Origin: Rotaria sordida
Taxonomy: Eukaryota > Rotifera > Eurotatoria > Philodinida > Philodinidae
DNA: 64,000 nucleotides
Direction of reading: 5' to 3'
NCBI GenBank assembly: GCA_905250125.1
Contig: CAJNOL010000157.1
Location: 124,001-188,000, forward strand
Below are positions 12,828 through 24,394 of this stretch, one piece after another. The notes under the pieces are model-generated. The model searched no databases. It worked only from the letters and a program-made list of their open reading frames with translations, and was not told the DNA's origin. The position numbers and the translations under genes are program-made. The first letter of the stretch is position 1; each line of letters starts with the position of its first letter.

Positions 12828-13181
12828 TTATGATTCATCATTTGAAGAAGAAGTTTGCGTTGTATAGGGAACTATTTCAATATTTTCATAAGAATCATCA
12901 TCTAATTTAAGAGTAAATTCTAATTGAAATGGATTTTGTGGGCGAGCTTCTTTTGTTGTTATACCATATTCAACTAACTGTTTACTATCAGTATCAAATA
13001 TTTGACCACTTACACTTAAACGTATTATATTAGGATCTATTCGAAGTATATTTCCCATAATTTGTTTTAATTCATAAACAGTTGTTGCTTCAGCAACATC
13101 AGTAAAGATAGTTTGTTTAGCACGACGAATTTGTAAATAACAATCATGATATGTATTAGATGTTGATGGTAATGATTGCAT
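12828..13181 (-). CDS. ELOB: elongin B
   Basis: A single coding exon of 117 residues. It has a ubiquitin-like fold with the family's landmarks: LQIRRAKQTIFTDV near residues 16-29, TTVYELKQIMGNILR, the TARPQ-like KEARPQNPF, and the acidic-aromatic tail. Elongin B pairs with elongin C as the adaptor of Cullin-2/5 ubiquitin ligases (VHL and SOCS-box receptors) and as a regulatory part of transcription elongation factor SIII. The length matches the family (about 118). The start codon is preceded directly by a polypyrimidine tract and AG, so the first Met lies at a 3' splice site, either of a 5'-UTR intron or for a trans-spliced leader. It ends 182 bp downstream of the convergent ArgRS stop. Confidence 0.93.
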   Translation of the reverse strand: MQSLPSTSNTYHDCYLQIRRAKQTIFTDVAEATTVYELKQIMGNILRIDPNIIRLSVSGQIFDTDSKQLVEYGITTKEARPQNPFQLEFTLKLDDDSYENIEIVPYTTQTSSSNDES

Positions 13182-13365
13182 CTAGAATGAAAATGAAAAT
13201 GAAAGATAAAAACTGATTTTTTTTTTTTTTGTGTTGCTTTAAGTTTAAGGGAAAAAAAGCAAGAATAAGTATTTGTATAATATCTAATGGCATTTCAAAG
13301 TTAAATAGGAAAGATTTGTTTTTCAAAAACAAACAATGGGGAGAAATTCATAATGAATATAAATT

Positions 13366-13923
13366 TTAAGATGATTGACGTTTAAGTTCGGCAATTTCTT
13401 GTTCAATTCTTTGTTTTTCATCTTCAAGAGCAGTTAATCGTTGTTGAAATGAACCTCCTGAACTTTTTCCACTCGATTGTTGTTGACCAAAACGTTGAGA
13501 ACCTCCTTTTGGTTGATTACTACTTTGATCAGATCGACTACGTTCAGTTTGATATTTTGCTGCTTGTTCAGTTTCCTAATTTATCAAGATAAATTATTAT
13601 TTATTCCTATTTTTGTTTAATATTCTTACAAAACGACGAGCCCAACGTGTTTCTTCAGATTTTTCCTTTGAACTAAATGCATCTTTACCAGAACTAATAT
13701 AACATCATATTTGAAAATAAGTACATATTAATATAATTTTCAAATACATACGCAACAGAACCAGCTTCTGGATCAGTAGTTGATTCAGTACTGAAATATT
13801 GAAAAATAAATGCAAAAGCAAAATTGAAAAATGCCTTCGTTTTTCTTACCGAACAAAATTTAATGTCGAACGAACAATACGTTGAGCAACAGCTCGATTC
13901 GATAAGGTAAGTGCGCGATTCAT
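13366..13923 (-). CDS. mitochondrial ATPase inhibitor IF1-like, 4 exons
   Basis: Exons (minus strand order): 13923-13850, 13790-13752, 13693-13630, 13575-13366; 387 nt, 128 residues. The N-terminus (MNRALTLSNRAVAQRIVR) is arginine-rich and acid-free, as expected for a mitochondrial presequence. The middle, SGKDAFSSKEKSEETRWARR, resembles the inhibitory region of IF1, which blocks F1-ATPase hydrolysis when the proton gradient collapses. A Ser/Gly/Gln-rich linker follows, then a C-terminal coiled coil (LTALEDEKQRIEQEIAEL), where IF1 dimerises. The histidine-rich pH-sensing stretch of mammalian IF1 is not visible. The match rests on a short motif plus layout, so a different small mitochondrial coiled-coil protein remains possible. 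Confidence 0.7.
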
Positions 13924-16515
13924 TATTTAATAAAATCTTAAATGTCAAGGATAAAAATAAATTGATAAATATATCTCTTACAAACGAAATAGTTAATGCA
14001 ATAAAGTATAACTTTGAAACGCAATCTATACAGATAATATTTTTATATTAGTTATTGTCCTACGTAAAGTCAATACTTTTTTTTCCAGGAAAATCCATAT
14101 ATTATTTTTGTTATGTAAGAGGAAAGATTGAATCATCAAGTAATAATCGTTCAATGACGACATCTATGTATAATTAATATTTGAAATATGCAATAGTAGT
14201 TGTTAATTGTAGGTAAATTTAATGAAGATGATGCAATTCAGAGAAAAATTACATGCATAATGACACATAGAATTCGAGATTCATCTCAGATTGTATAAGA
14301 TCTAGTTTTATGCTAAGATATATTGAATAATATTGCTAGAAAAAATCGAATCCAATATGCTGTTATTAATATTTACTCTCAGAAAATATCAAAGTTAACT
14401 TATATATTAATTATATACAAAAATATTAAACTATTTTTAACTAGAAAAGAAGATAAATTCATCGGTTTGTTTTGTTAGTTTGACAATATGATTTGTTACC
14501 ACTTAGAAAATTTAAAAACACCTTCCGATTTCTTTCTCAATTTGATAATTGTATATATGTCAGATAAAGTTGAAATTTAGACAAAATTAAACAGACTTTT
14601 TAAAACAACAAAAAAAAATCGAAAGAAATGAGAGCAAAGAATTAATTTTATACAGAGTAGCACAAAAGTAAAGAAACAGAATTTTTCGATTTCTTCTTTG
14701 TATATGGTTAATTAGGTCTCATATTTGTACCACGTATCATTGGTGACTCGAAATAACCAACATTGAGGGGAAGTTATGTCGCAGCTTTTTGCAAAGGTGA
14801 AATCTTTTTCTTCTAACAGAATGCAAAAAGGAAATGAATTTCAGTTCTACTGAGAAAAAACAAAAGTTTTCGCCTATAAGGGAAGGGGACTGTTACAACA
14901 TCCGGTCTGGCCACAACTGCCACATATACTAGGTAATACTAGTTAAAAGTATAGCATGTGAGCAGTTTTTGGGTGTAATAATTTATTCACAATTGTGCAA
15001 ATATATCTTACTATTCGTCTGTGATTGTAAGAAAAATTCGATATTTTACGAGCTTTACTCGATTTTCATAGTTTTGTCTGCTTATTTCAATATGTGAAAA
15101 GAAGCTCATTAATTAATTTTAAACTCTTTTAGGCTCAATCAGTACAAAATGTAATTAAATCACATTCATTTCATAGAGAGCTTGAAGAACATTGAATTTC
15201 TCTTATAGACACACAAGAACAGTAAGATATATTTGGACGATTTTGAACAAATTATTACACTCAAAGACTGATCATATACCGTATTTTTTATTAGTATTAC
15301 TTAGTATATGTGATATAAATATGAGCCCTAGCTGATCATGTACAAAGGACATTGAAGAAAATAATTTTTCTCTTTATATGTCAATATTTCCATAAAAAAA
15401 TTTGCTTGTTTGAATTGTATTGAAATTGTTTCTATAAGATTTAGTACATGAATATGTTCTCTTACTTTAATGTATTGTGTATTATCAAAAACCCCACGAC
15501 CATCGTAATTACTTTTATAATAATACTAAATCAATTGAGATTTATTGACGCGTCGGTAATGAAAATCATAGAGCAGAAGTTGATCCTTTGTTTTTTTGAA
15601 GATTTTACAATTGACATTGTATTACAATAAGACAAACACTGATGAAGAGTGGATAAACAAATGAAATATAATTAATTGAATATTTATTCGTCTCTGTTAA
15701 GATGATTCTCTTAGCCACGAAAGTAAATATCAGCGAATCATCAACACTTGAAGATTTCACATGTTTACATGTATTATTTTTTCGTATTCAACTAAGCTGC
15801 CTGATATTGATATTGTGTCTTGCTTAATTAATCAATGAAGGTTTATCTGTCGTGTCACCGAATATATTATGTTGTTAAGTTTTATTGAGTTTTGTTTCAA
15901 CAAAAAAACAATGAAGGACTTTTTAGTCATGTATTCCTTGTGATAAAATAATGAATGTCTTCCCTCAAAATTTGATGCTCAAAAAATAAATATGTTGATA
16001 GGCTTATTCATAACAATACATTCGAACATCAATTTCTAACGTCAATACAGAAGAAGAAATTCATGTACATATTAGAATATGAATTAGTGAAAATCAATAC
16101 TCTGTCTACTTGAGAATACTAACTATGTGTTATGTTCTCTTAATGGAAAATGAAAATTATTTATAACAGAAATAGATACACTTCAGGTTTTTTCCGATAT
16201 GTAAGCTTGATGGAAAATCTAATAAACGCAAAATTTGAAATTCAATAAGCATTCGTAATTAAAAATTACTCTTCCCGAAAAAATATCATGATTCTCAAAC
16301 CATTTTTTGTTCGAAATCGAACTTCATCTAATCTGCTGAAACATGTAAGACAATAATCTAAAATTGATCTGTATTTAGAATATACAAAATTTAAATCATA
16401 AAAACTATTTAAAAATAATTACTAAATATTAATATCAATGTCGATAGTTAATTTATATTGATTCATAAGTAAAGAAATACGCGCGCCTTAGAAATATCGA
16501 TTAAAATTTCAATCA
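13924..16515. other. 2.6 kb intergenic without recognisable gene
   Basis: Apart from a dispersed repeat copy (15851-16078) I see no exon or RNA gene. The short open frame at 15448-15630 has no family resemblance. Confidence 0.5.
15851..16078 (+). repeat. dispersed repeat, copy 1 (inverted copy at 61866-62080)
   Basis: Words such as attatgttgttaagtttt, caaaatttgatgctcaaa and gaaggactttttag recur in the same order, reverse-complemented, near the right end of the window. No coding capacity is seen. It is probably a piece of an interspersed transposable element. Confidence 0.75.
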
Positions 16516-19500
16516 ATGTTTAAAGTATCTAATTCCAATATAAATAAATCAACTCTTAAAAATCAATTAAAATTTCTTTATCGGTTAAATAAAGCTCTTC
16601 ATCAAGATGTTGATGAATCTATTCGTCTTAATTTTAATGTTCTTGGTCATCATTATGAAATTCCTTTATCAATATTAAATAATTATCCAAATACATTACT
16701 TGGTGAACCAAAATTACGTGTAAATTATTATGATTATTTAAAAGATGAATTTATATTTGATCGTCATCCACAAGCATTTGAATCAATAATAACATTTTAT
16801 CTATCTGATGGAAATTCATTATCAAAACCAGATTGGATGCCAACAGAAATATTTTATGAAGAATTAAAATTTTTTCGTATTAAATCTTCTATACTTATAT
16901 CATATTATGATCAAGAAATAGCACCTATGATTAACATACAAATTATACCAAAAAATCAATATAAACGTTATTTATGGTTATTAATAAATTATTCAACACA
17001 AGATTGGCAAAGTCAATTAATGCGAACCATAGATTTTATATTTAATTTAATCGCTCTTGGGACTTTTACAAGAGATTGTCTTAGTAATCATCGAATGTCA
17101 CAAATAATCTATTGGATTGAAGAATCTAATGGACAAGTTCTTCGACCAATTTATATGCTTTTTCATTTACATATATCTAATGTATGTAATAGGTGAATCA
17201 TTAGAGTTTTGCTTGTAGCTTTTTTTTTCTAATTCTTTTTTTTTCAGATTCCTCATTTAAATCTGTATAAAATTAGATATTTTTATTTAAAGAAATAGTA
17301 TCCATCATTCTTTTTTACAGGCATAATGATTTAAGGTCCAATCTTCTGTCAGAAAACTGTTTTTGTTCCAGAACCATAGATCTGACTGAAAAGTATGTTC
17401 TAGTCTTAGTAGTACATAGTAAAAATTTCGGCCCGAAATATTAAGCTGTTCATGAGTTATCATAACATCAAAGATCAAAAAGTAGGTCTTTGTGTGACTA
17501 GAATTTTTCTTCTAAATCTAATGATACAGATTTCAAATTGATTTTAAAATGTAGCCAATGCCTGTCGCTACAATTTAACAACGTCCAATTTTCAAAATGT
17601 TGCTTCTTTTGGTGAAATTATCTTTAAAAAAACATTCAAAAAATTCGTTTTTTTTCAAAAACTAAATCGAAAATGGAAAGTTCAGCTCTACTATGTTGTA
17701 AAACGCAATTTTCTTTTCATTTTAGAGGTTTTCAGAGCTCTCCGGCATGTAACATAGCCGAGAAATATTTGACACAAGAACAGGAAAACTAGAAAAATCT
17801 ATATAGAGAAAAACAGGAAATAAAGTTTTGCCTATGAACCCAAAGTTTTTTCTTAATAAAACGGTATAGAAAGTAAATTAACAGTAGTTCGCCATAGGTT
17901 ATCAGCCACAATGAATCGAATGAACGCTTGCGCAATCTTGTATAGCAACTTTTTCTCGTAGGTAAGCAGTCTATTCAGCCAAAAAAAAAACATCTATTCC
18001 TGGAAAAATTGTAGCACTGTGCTTAAATTTAATATATATTTATGTTAGTTAAAATTGTAGCTTCAAGGTAATATAGAATATTTCAATATATAAGCTCTAT
18101 TCACAACAATCCAAAGTTCGAAAAGAAAAAAAATATACATTAATTGCTCAAAGTGAAGTAAAGAATACAGCAGCGAACAAACAAGATGAGAACGGATCGA
18201 AGAAAAACAACTACTATTTTCATACAAAGAAAGTGGGTAGGCGGACTGGTGTAGGTGTATTTCGTCATCACACTCACAAGGTAGATATATCGACAAAATA
18301 CACATCAAATCTGAAAAATTCGATTGAAACGATTGCAGATTGAACATTAGAATGTATAGCCTGACTTGTTAAATATTTATTTTAAAAAAACAAAAAATAC
18401 TTATAGTCGCACTTTCTCATTTGCAATATGTACATTAGGAAAAATATTAACATAGAAGAAGACTCATGTGTATGTTTATGGCAAATAATTGCATGAGCAC
18501 TGAAGGTCAAAAAAACAGAGGACATATGTGCAATCGTGCGAAGGCTTGCAGTATCTATTATTTGATAAACCTTGACTAGATTTGCCATCATTGGAAATCT
18601 ATAAAAATAACTTCAATCGACATCAATAACTAAATTTTTCAAATAAAGATTTACAAGTTTGGATCCGAGGAACCCTTGAAAACATTCTCTGTTCTAAACT
18701 GATCTGTTCGAACAGTTTAGTTCAGATCGCAGCCACCGTTCAGTTCAAACAATTCTTTGATAGGAATTGATTTGTCCAAACAATTTCTGTTCTCTTTTTT
18801 TTCTTTCTAGAAAGACACTTCGGAATATAAAAAGCTTTTGTTCTGTTTATGAATGGCACTTCCGGGCAACAAAAAAAACTTTTTTTCTGTTTCGGGAATA
18901 GTGCTTCTGGGCATAATAAACATTTATTCTGTTCCTGAAATACTGTTCGCAGAATAGAAAAAAACTTGTCGAATAACTTAGATGGAAATTCAACCGTTGG
19001 AATAGATCAGTTTTCATTAAACGAAATGTTTGAACAGATTTTGTGACATGACTTGATCTGTTCGAATAGTTCTTTCGCTTATTTGATTTGAATTGGGAGT
19101 TAGTCAACTCCCATTTTCAAACGATACGTTTTTCTTGACTCTCACACTCTTAGTAAACCCTCTGTATAATAGTGGAAAATTATAATAAATTTGGTAAATC
19201 GTATTAGTTCTGGAGTGTCGACACTGAAGATTATTTATCTACGTCAAAATCTCAAAATCGACCTTGTTTTTTTTTGAGGAAAATCTCGATTTTTTATGGA
19301 AGAAGGGATGGACCTTAAGCGAGAATACATAAGTTTAACGAGATTTCTTTTGGCTTTATATTGCATCACTTAATGATGATAGAAAAGACTTCCTCAGTAG
19401 CATCAGTATTATGAATAGAAGTGTATTATGCTCTCTGAGAAAACATGTTGAATAGTTCTTTTAACTCAAATTGTTCGCGAATTTGCAGACGATATTGGTA

Positions 19501-20439
19501 GAATAATAAATGGGTTTCGAAAATTATTCTAGTTTACTATGCAATTATCTAATGATTCATTGAACTATTCAAATGCTCAACATTACATATCTTTGATTGA
19601 CAAACAAAAAACTTAATAAATAAAATCTCTTAAATCTAGAGAATTTGCAAAGATTTGAATAAGAAATCATTCGTACAAAAATACTAAAGTCTTCTTTTTT
19701 TTAAGTATCATTCATTATTCATACATTTTTTTTTTCGTTTTAATATAGATGATTATTGAACTATTATGCACAATAATCTTTTTAATAGAACTCTGTCTAC
19801 GTATTTATTTAGCTCCAACATTTTATCAAATATATTCTGATATATGTTTTTGGTTTGAATTTTCTTCAGTATTATCAAATTTGTTTATGTATATTATTAT
19901 TGAAATTCAAAAATATAAAAAAATTTATTTTTATTCTTGTTTAACATGTATTTCTATTCTACGATTATTACGTATATTTCGTTTTACAAGACAAATAATT
20001 ATTTTAAAAATATTTCTTTATTCATTAATACATAGTATTCAACAATTACTTCATTTATTTATTATTCTTATAAGTATAATACTTTTTTTTGGTGAATTTA
20101 CTTATTTAATTGAAGAATGGACAAGTGATTCATCAATTCAAACAGTAACTGGTATAAAGAAAATATTTCAACAACAAAAAAAAATTTCAAATCATTTTTT
20201 TTTAAGATGGTTATTGGCTTGCTGCATTAACAGTAACAAGTCTTGGTTATGGTGATTTATATCCGACACATATTTACTCAAGAATATTAATGTGTATTTG
20301 TTCAATAATTGGTCTTGTAGTTATTGCAATGATTGTACCAGAAATTTATCATTATTTTGATAGAATCTATCAAAATGAAATGAAAAAACGACATATTATT
20401 CGTTATATTTATTCTGATCAGATAGCACTTAGAATTTGA
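16516..20439 (+). CDS. voltage-gated potassium channel (Kv), 3 exons
   Basis: Exons 16516-17181, 19749-20151 and 20207-20439 give 433 residues. The N-terminal T1/BTB tetramerisation domain spans roughly residues 37-120 (RLNFNVLGHHYEI ... FDRHPQAFESIITFY). S1 is near residues 165-190, S2 begins right after the first intron (MIIELLCTIIFLIEL), and S3 is aromatic-rich. S4 (about 288-314) carries four arginines at every third position (LRLLRIFRFTR). The pore helix and filter read TVTSLGYGDLYP (GYG at 370-372), then S6 ends in a short basic tail. It should be a plasma-membrane K+ channel of Shaker/Shab/Shaw type; the subfamily is not assigned. Intron 1 is 2.57 kb, against 55 bp for intron 2. The filter has Leu where most Kv channels have Val (TVGYGD), and the S1-S2 linker is short. 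The first-exon donor (AAT/gtatgt) is my choice because it keeps phase and joins S2. Confidence 0.9.
17182..19748 (+). other. long Kv intron 1
   Basis: Non-coding. It contains a degenerate minisatellite (18812-18978) and GC-richer patches, such as one near 18660-18780 with gttcgaacag words. No transposase or nested gene was recognised. Confidence 0.6.
18812..18978. repeat. degenerate tandem repeat, about 43 bp unit, 4 copies
   Basis: Successive units share a core of cacttc[cg]gg..., an A-rich block, then tttctgtt...gaa. They start near 18812, 18853, 18898 and 18939. Divergence between units is high. Confidence 0.55.
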
Positions 20440-20689
20440 TATGATCATATAATTTTGTTTCTTTTTTCATTTCGTTAAATAAATCTATAAATTCACATTT
20501 GTTCTATACATTGTAATACGAGATGAATAGGTTCTGTTATTCATTAGAAAAGAAAAAAACGATTGATTGATCATTCATTCTATTTAATTCAAGGTTACAA
20601 AAGAAGAATCGATAACTAGACTTACATCAATTCATTCATTCATTCATTTGATTTTATTACATTTTGTTTGTACACACACACACATTAAA

Positions 20690-21610
20690 ATGAAGTCTCG
20701 GCCAGTAATAGTCGCTACTACTGATGGTACTTCAACACCAGCTAAACGAACATTATTTCGTATAGCATTAACTGTTGCTATGATTGGTACAATAGCTGTA
20801 AGTACAATATTAATTTTACATGGTGCAACAGCACTTAGTCATCTTCAATATTTTATTGATGTTGGTATACATCCTGGTCATGTAACATCTGTATTATTAC
20901 TTATTTTTGGTCTTCTTGCATTATCAACATTTATTATATTAACAATTGGTGTAATTAAAGTGAATAAATCATTTGCTGTTATAGCAGCTTCTTTATTAGG
21001 TATTTGTTCACTTGGTCTTATTGCACTTAGTATTTGGTCATTTTTAACTATAACAAGTGGTCAATTACCAGCATCAATTAATAGTACTATTGTTTATGAA
21101 TTAGATCAAACTAAATATACAATGTCTGGAAATGAAATTATAATTAATAATACACTAAAAATGGAAAGATTAGAAAAACAACATCATTGTTGTGGTCTTA
21201 CTGATCCTGTTGAAGATTATCGAAGTCGACAATCAGCTATATTTGGATCATTGAATCCTTCATCATCAAGTGGAAGTGGTCATGGTAGAAAAACTTCTGC
21301 TACACAGCGAAATACAGCAACATTTGGATCATCTGTACAATTACCAATTAGTTGTTGTAATGAAAAATATCTTTCAGAAGATAATTTATGTATTGATATG
21401 TTTGGAAATAATACGAATCCAATAAATCGTTATAATACTATTGGATGTTATGCTGTTGTTGCTCGACATAAATTTGAACGTATTCAACGGCACGCTTTTG
21501 TAGCTATTATAGCGGGATGTTTAGCTGTGATTAGTTGCATTGCTCTTGCAGCTGTTGTACGACTTTTGGGTGAAGGTTATCAAATTGTACCATTTCGTAC
21601 TGCGAAATAA
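20690..21610 (+). CDS. tetraspanin, intronless
   Basis: 306 residues from the ATG at 20690, preferred because an upstream in-frame ATG at 20648 would add a histidine/cysteine-containing stretch before the polar cytoplasmic N-terminus. Four membrane segments lie near residues 21-43, 66-88, 94-117 and 273-296. The large extracellular loop holds the diagnostic HHCCG motif (about residue 166-170), then ISCC, and two further cysteines (LCID, IGCYA), which would form the usual disulfides. NST and NNT sequons lie in the loop. A Ser/Gly-rich insert sits between the CCG and SCC motifs. Tetraspanins organise receptors and adhesion proteins into membrane microdomains; the specific partner is unknown. 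An (AC)n tract lies just upstream of the start. Confidence 0.9.
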   Translation: MKSRPVIVATTDGTSTPAKRTLFRIALTVAMIGTIAVSTILILHGATALSHLQYFIDVGIHPGHVTSVLLLIFGLLALSTFIILTIGVIKVNKSFAVIAASLLGICSLGLIALSIWSFLTITSGQLPASINSTIVYELDQTKYTMSGNEIIINNTLKMERLEKQHHCCGLTDPVEDYRSRQSAIFGSLNPSSSSGSGHGRKTSATQRNTATFGSSVQLPISCCNEKYLSEDNLCIDMFGNNTNPINRYNTIGCYAVVARHKFERIQRHAFVAIIAGCLAVISCIALAAVVRLLGEGYQIVPFRTAK

Positions 21611-23605
21611 ACATTGATCAATATAAACATTACAAAACTTTTCTTTTTCAAATCTTTTTTCTTTTTTATTCTTTTCATTATACATATTGATGTGTCTTAT
21701 TAATAAAAATAAATTCTATCGATTTGATTTCATTAAAAATTATGTTTCATTCGATAAAAGTAAATATTTTTTAAATTAGAATGTTATAATAAAAATTATC
21801 ATTCCATTAAAAAACTCAAATACAAATATGAAACATATTCGAAAATTAAATTTATATATTTTCAAAGTTAAGATATAAATTAAATAGATTTTATCTGTCA
21901 AACTTATTCATTTTCTTGTATTCACTTTAAGTAATTGACTCAAGTCGATATAATAATATTATAATAATACGATATGAGTGATTATTATTTTACGTGACAG
22001 CAAGTTTTCATCATTCTTTCTTTTGATCTGGTTTTTTTGCTGTTGATTTCACAAAAGATTTGCATATTTGATCTAATTCTAATAACAGTAATAGTAGAGC
22101 CTTTTGCGTGTTATTCTTCATAAGATTTGTTTCTAACTAGTAATATTTGTTTTTGCGTTCTTACTCTCCTTCTTCTTCTTCTTCTCCTTCTTCTTCGTCT
22201 TCTTCATTTTCTTCTTTGTTCCATAGAAAATGAGATCATTCAGTCGATGGAAACAAATTTATGAGAAATATTTATATCCATATTGATATAATTAAATCTT
22301 TATAATGCAAGGTACATTCAACCATCTCTTTTTTTGTTTTTTTGTTCTTTCAAACAATGGGGATCGTATAATATGTTTTCTATTTTCCTGAAGAAAATGT
22401 CTTTCGGAAGAAAAGAAAGAGAGAACGACATTTAATCATCGAAAAATTCAATTGAGACAAATGATCATTTCGATGTTTTTTATGTAAAGGTCTTTATATA
22501 ATAGATTTATAATAGAACGTCCTAAGAATTAGAAACGTCAATAAAAAAAAAAAAAAAGAAAATAGGATTTTCTTCGTCTTCATCATCTCCGGCTTTTTTT
22601 TTCTTCTTCGTCTAAATGAAATCGAGCTCGCCATAGTAAATAGAACTCTTGTTTATATGTATTTCATGTCTACATTCCAATTTCCCATGAGAAAGATGGC
22701 TTCAGGCTATAAAGACATAGAAGAATTGGGTGCTAGAGTAAATATTAAAATGACATATAGGCATTTGAACATGATAAGAACTGATCAAAACGAACCATTC
22801 AACTTGAGAGCCATTACAATATCTATTAGAGTTATACAGGATGGAAATTAAAAAAAATCGGATAAGCTAAAAAGACAATTATTTGACAAATGTTAAGCTA
22901 GAAAAAAAAAAGAAAAAACCATCCTGAGGAAAAACAACACATATATCCGATAAAAATACAACAACAACAACAACAACAACGACGACACTCAATAATATGA
23001 CTTTCTTCATCGCTCATTTTCATTCAATTCCTTCCTTTTTTCTCTTCTCGTTCTTTTTTTGTTTTCATCGTTCTATATCTAATGCGATCTAACAATGTCA
23101 GATTATTTCTAGTAACTGAACATTTCTCGCGGTGCATGCAGGCATATGTGGTTTCCAAAGCTAGAGTTTGTTTTGTCGAGAATATCCTCAAATTCTCGGA
23201 AGATGACACAAACGGAGAAAAAGCATAAGAAATAGCGATAAGGAGAAAAAAGATTAGTTATGACTTCTTCTAATGGTAAGAATTAGCAAGATTTTCTTTT
23301 CATAATAGTTGCTTGCGAAGATTTTTTTTTTCTGTATTTCTTCCTTTTACAATATGCTATTTAAAAAAAAACGTTGATCGATTGCTTAAAGATAATCGTA
23401 TAAAATTGTTTTTTGGTGATGCCTCACGGGCATAAACACTTATATTTATGCAACGTGATATGCTGAACTAGAATATTTTCATCGCTTAATGAGAATCAAA
23501 AAAAAAACAATAATAAGTGATAGTCTATATAGATATTTACTAAGCTATAACTTATTAAAATAATTATTGTTTGTTCCGTATAGATTTTTTTTCAGATACA
23601 AAATA
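21611..23605. other. 2 kb intergenic without a convincing gene
   Basis: Pyrimidine-rich tracts (CTT/TTC repeats near 22165-22215) and an (AAC)n run near 22960-22980 are visible. A 36-codon minus-strand frame at 22011-22121 was considered and not accepted. A polypyrimidine-AG at 23590-23595 precedes the next start codon. Confidence 0.5.
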
Positions 23606-24394
23606 ATGTGTGATCAACCAATACAGATAGCTGTCTTAGGTGATAAATCTGTTGGAAAAACAGCTATTGTACGTCAATGGCTATACAATGATTTTTCAAC
23701 ACCATATTCCGAAACAAATTTAGCAACCTATCATTTTACATCATTATTTAATGGTCAACGTTTATTTCATATACGTATTATTGATACACCACGTTTTGAT
23801 GATACCAATAATACTGATCCTCAACAAGAATGGGTACGAATGTATTGTTTTCGTCGTGCACATCTTTTTTTATTAGTATTTGATATAAATCGTGAAGAAA
23901 CATTTAATTATATAAAACATATTTACCGTGAAATAGTTCGTGTACGTCTTGGTTATAGCAATAATAATCATCAATATCATCATCATCATCATCACCATCA
24001 TCATTCTCATTCCCATTCTCATTCTCATTTCCATCATCAATCAGAAATTTTAGTTGATCTTACAAATGATGATGACGATCAAATAATAACAAGATCAACA
24101 ACATATGTACCTATTATTGTTGTTGCTAATAAAGTTGATTTAATATCAACTGATTTACGTTTTTCAAATATAACATTAACAAATTCACGTGATATACAAC
24201 AATATGTAAAAAAAAATTTTAAAGCTAATCTAATACAATGTTCAGCTAAATATCATTGGCATTTAGTATTATTATTTAAAGAAGTTTGTCGAATGTTAGA
24301 AACTGTTGAAGATACTGTTGCTAAACAAGCTGCACAACAAGCAAGAAGACGACTTCATCAACAACATCATGACAAACATTGTCGTGTTATGTAA
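23606..24394 (+). CDS. RASL10-like Ras-family small GTPase with His-rich insert
   Basis: 262 residues from the ATG at 23606, chosen over 23567 because the P-loop then follows at the usual distance and a polypyrimidine-AG lies between the two. G1 is GDKSVGKT (12-19), followed by AIVRQWLYNDFS. The G3 region reads DTPRFDD instead of DTAGQE, so the catalytic Gln is missing. G4 is NKVD and G5 is SAK in ECSAK-like QCSAKYHWH. The run QEWVRMYC...HLFLLVFDI...FNYIK and the C-terminal CRVM prenylation box match the RASL10A/B subfamily. A histidine/HS-rich insert of about 25 residues, plus an acidic stretch, precedes G4. It is probably a prenylated membrane-associated GTPase with slow or absent intrinsic hydrolysis; its signalling role is not known from sequence. 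Confidence 0.88.
   Translation: MCDQPIQIAVLGDKSVGKTAIVRQWLYNDFSTPYSETNLATYHFTSLFNGQRLFHIRIIDTPRFDDTNNTDPQQEWVRMYCFRRAHLFLLVFDINREETFNYIKHIYREIVRVRLGYSNNNHQYHHHHHHHHHSHSHSHSHFHHQSEILVDLTNDDDDQIITRSTTYVPIIVVANKVDLISTDLRFSNITLTNSRDIQQYVKKNFKANLIQCSAKYHWHLVLLFKEVCRMLETVEDTVAKQAAQQARRRLHQQHHDKHCRVM

Noticed and set aside
18700..19060. gttcgaacag and gttcgaatag words resembling a tRNA T-loop
   Set aside because: No matching acceptor stem, D-arm or anticodon arm around them. No tRNA or rRNA gene was found in the window.
22011..22121. Minus-strand 36-codon frame with a leucine-rich helix and a Lys-rich end, preceded by an acceptor-like ttactag
   Set aside because: Could be a last exon, but no upstream exon was found and its codon use is not typical; left unannotated.
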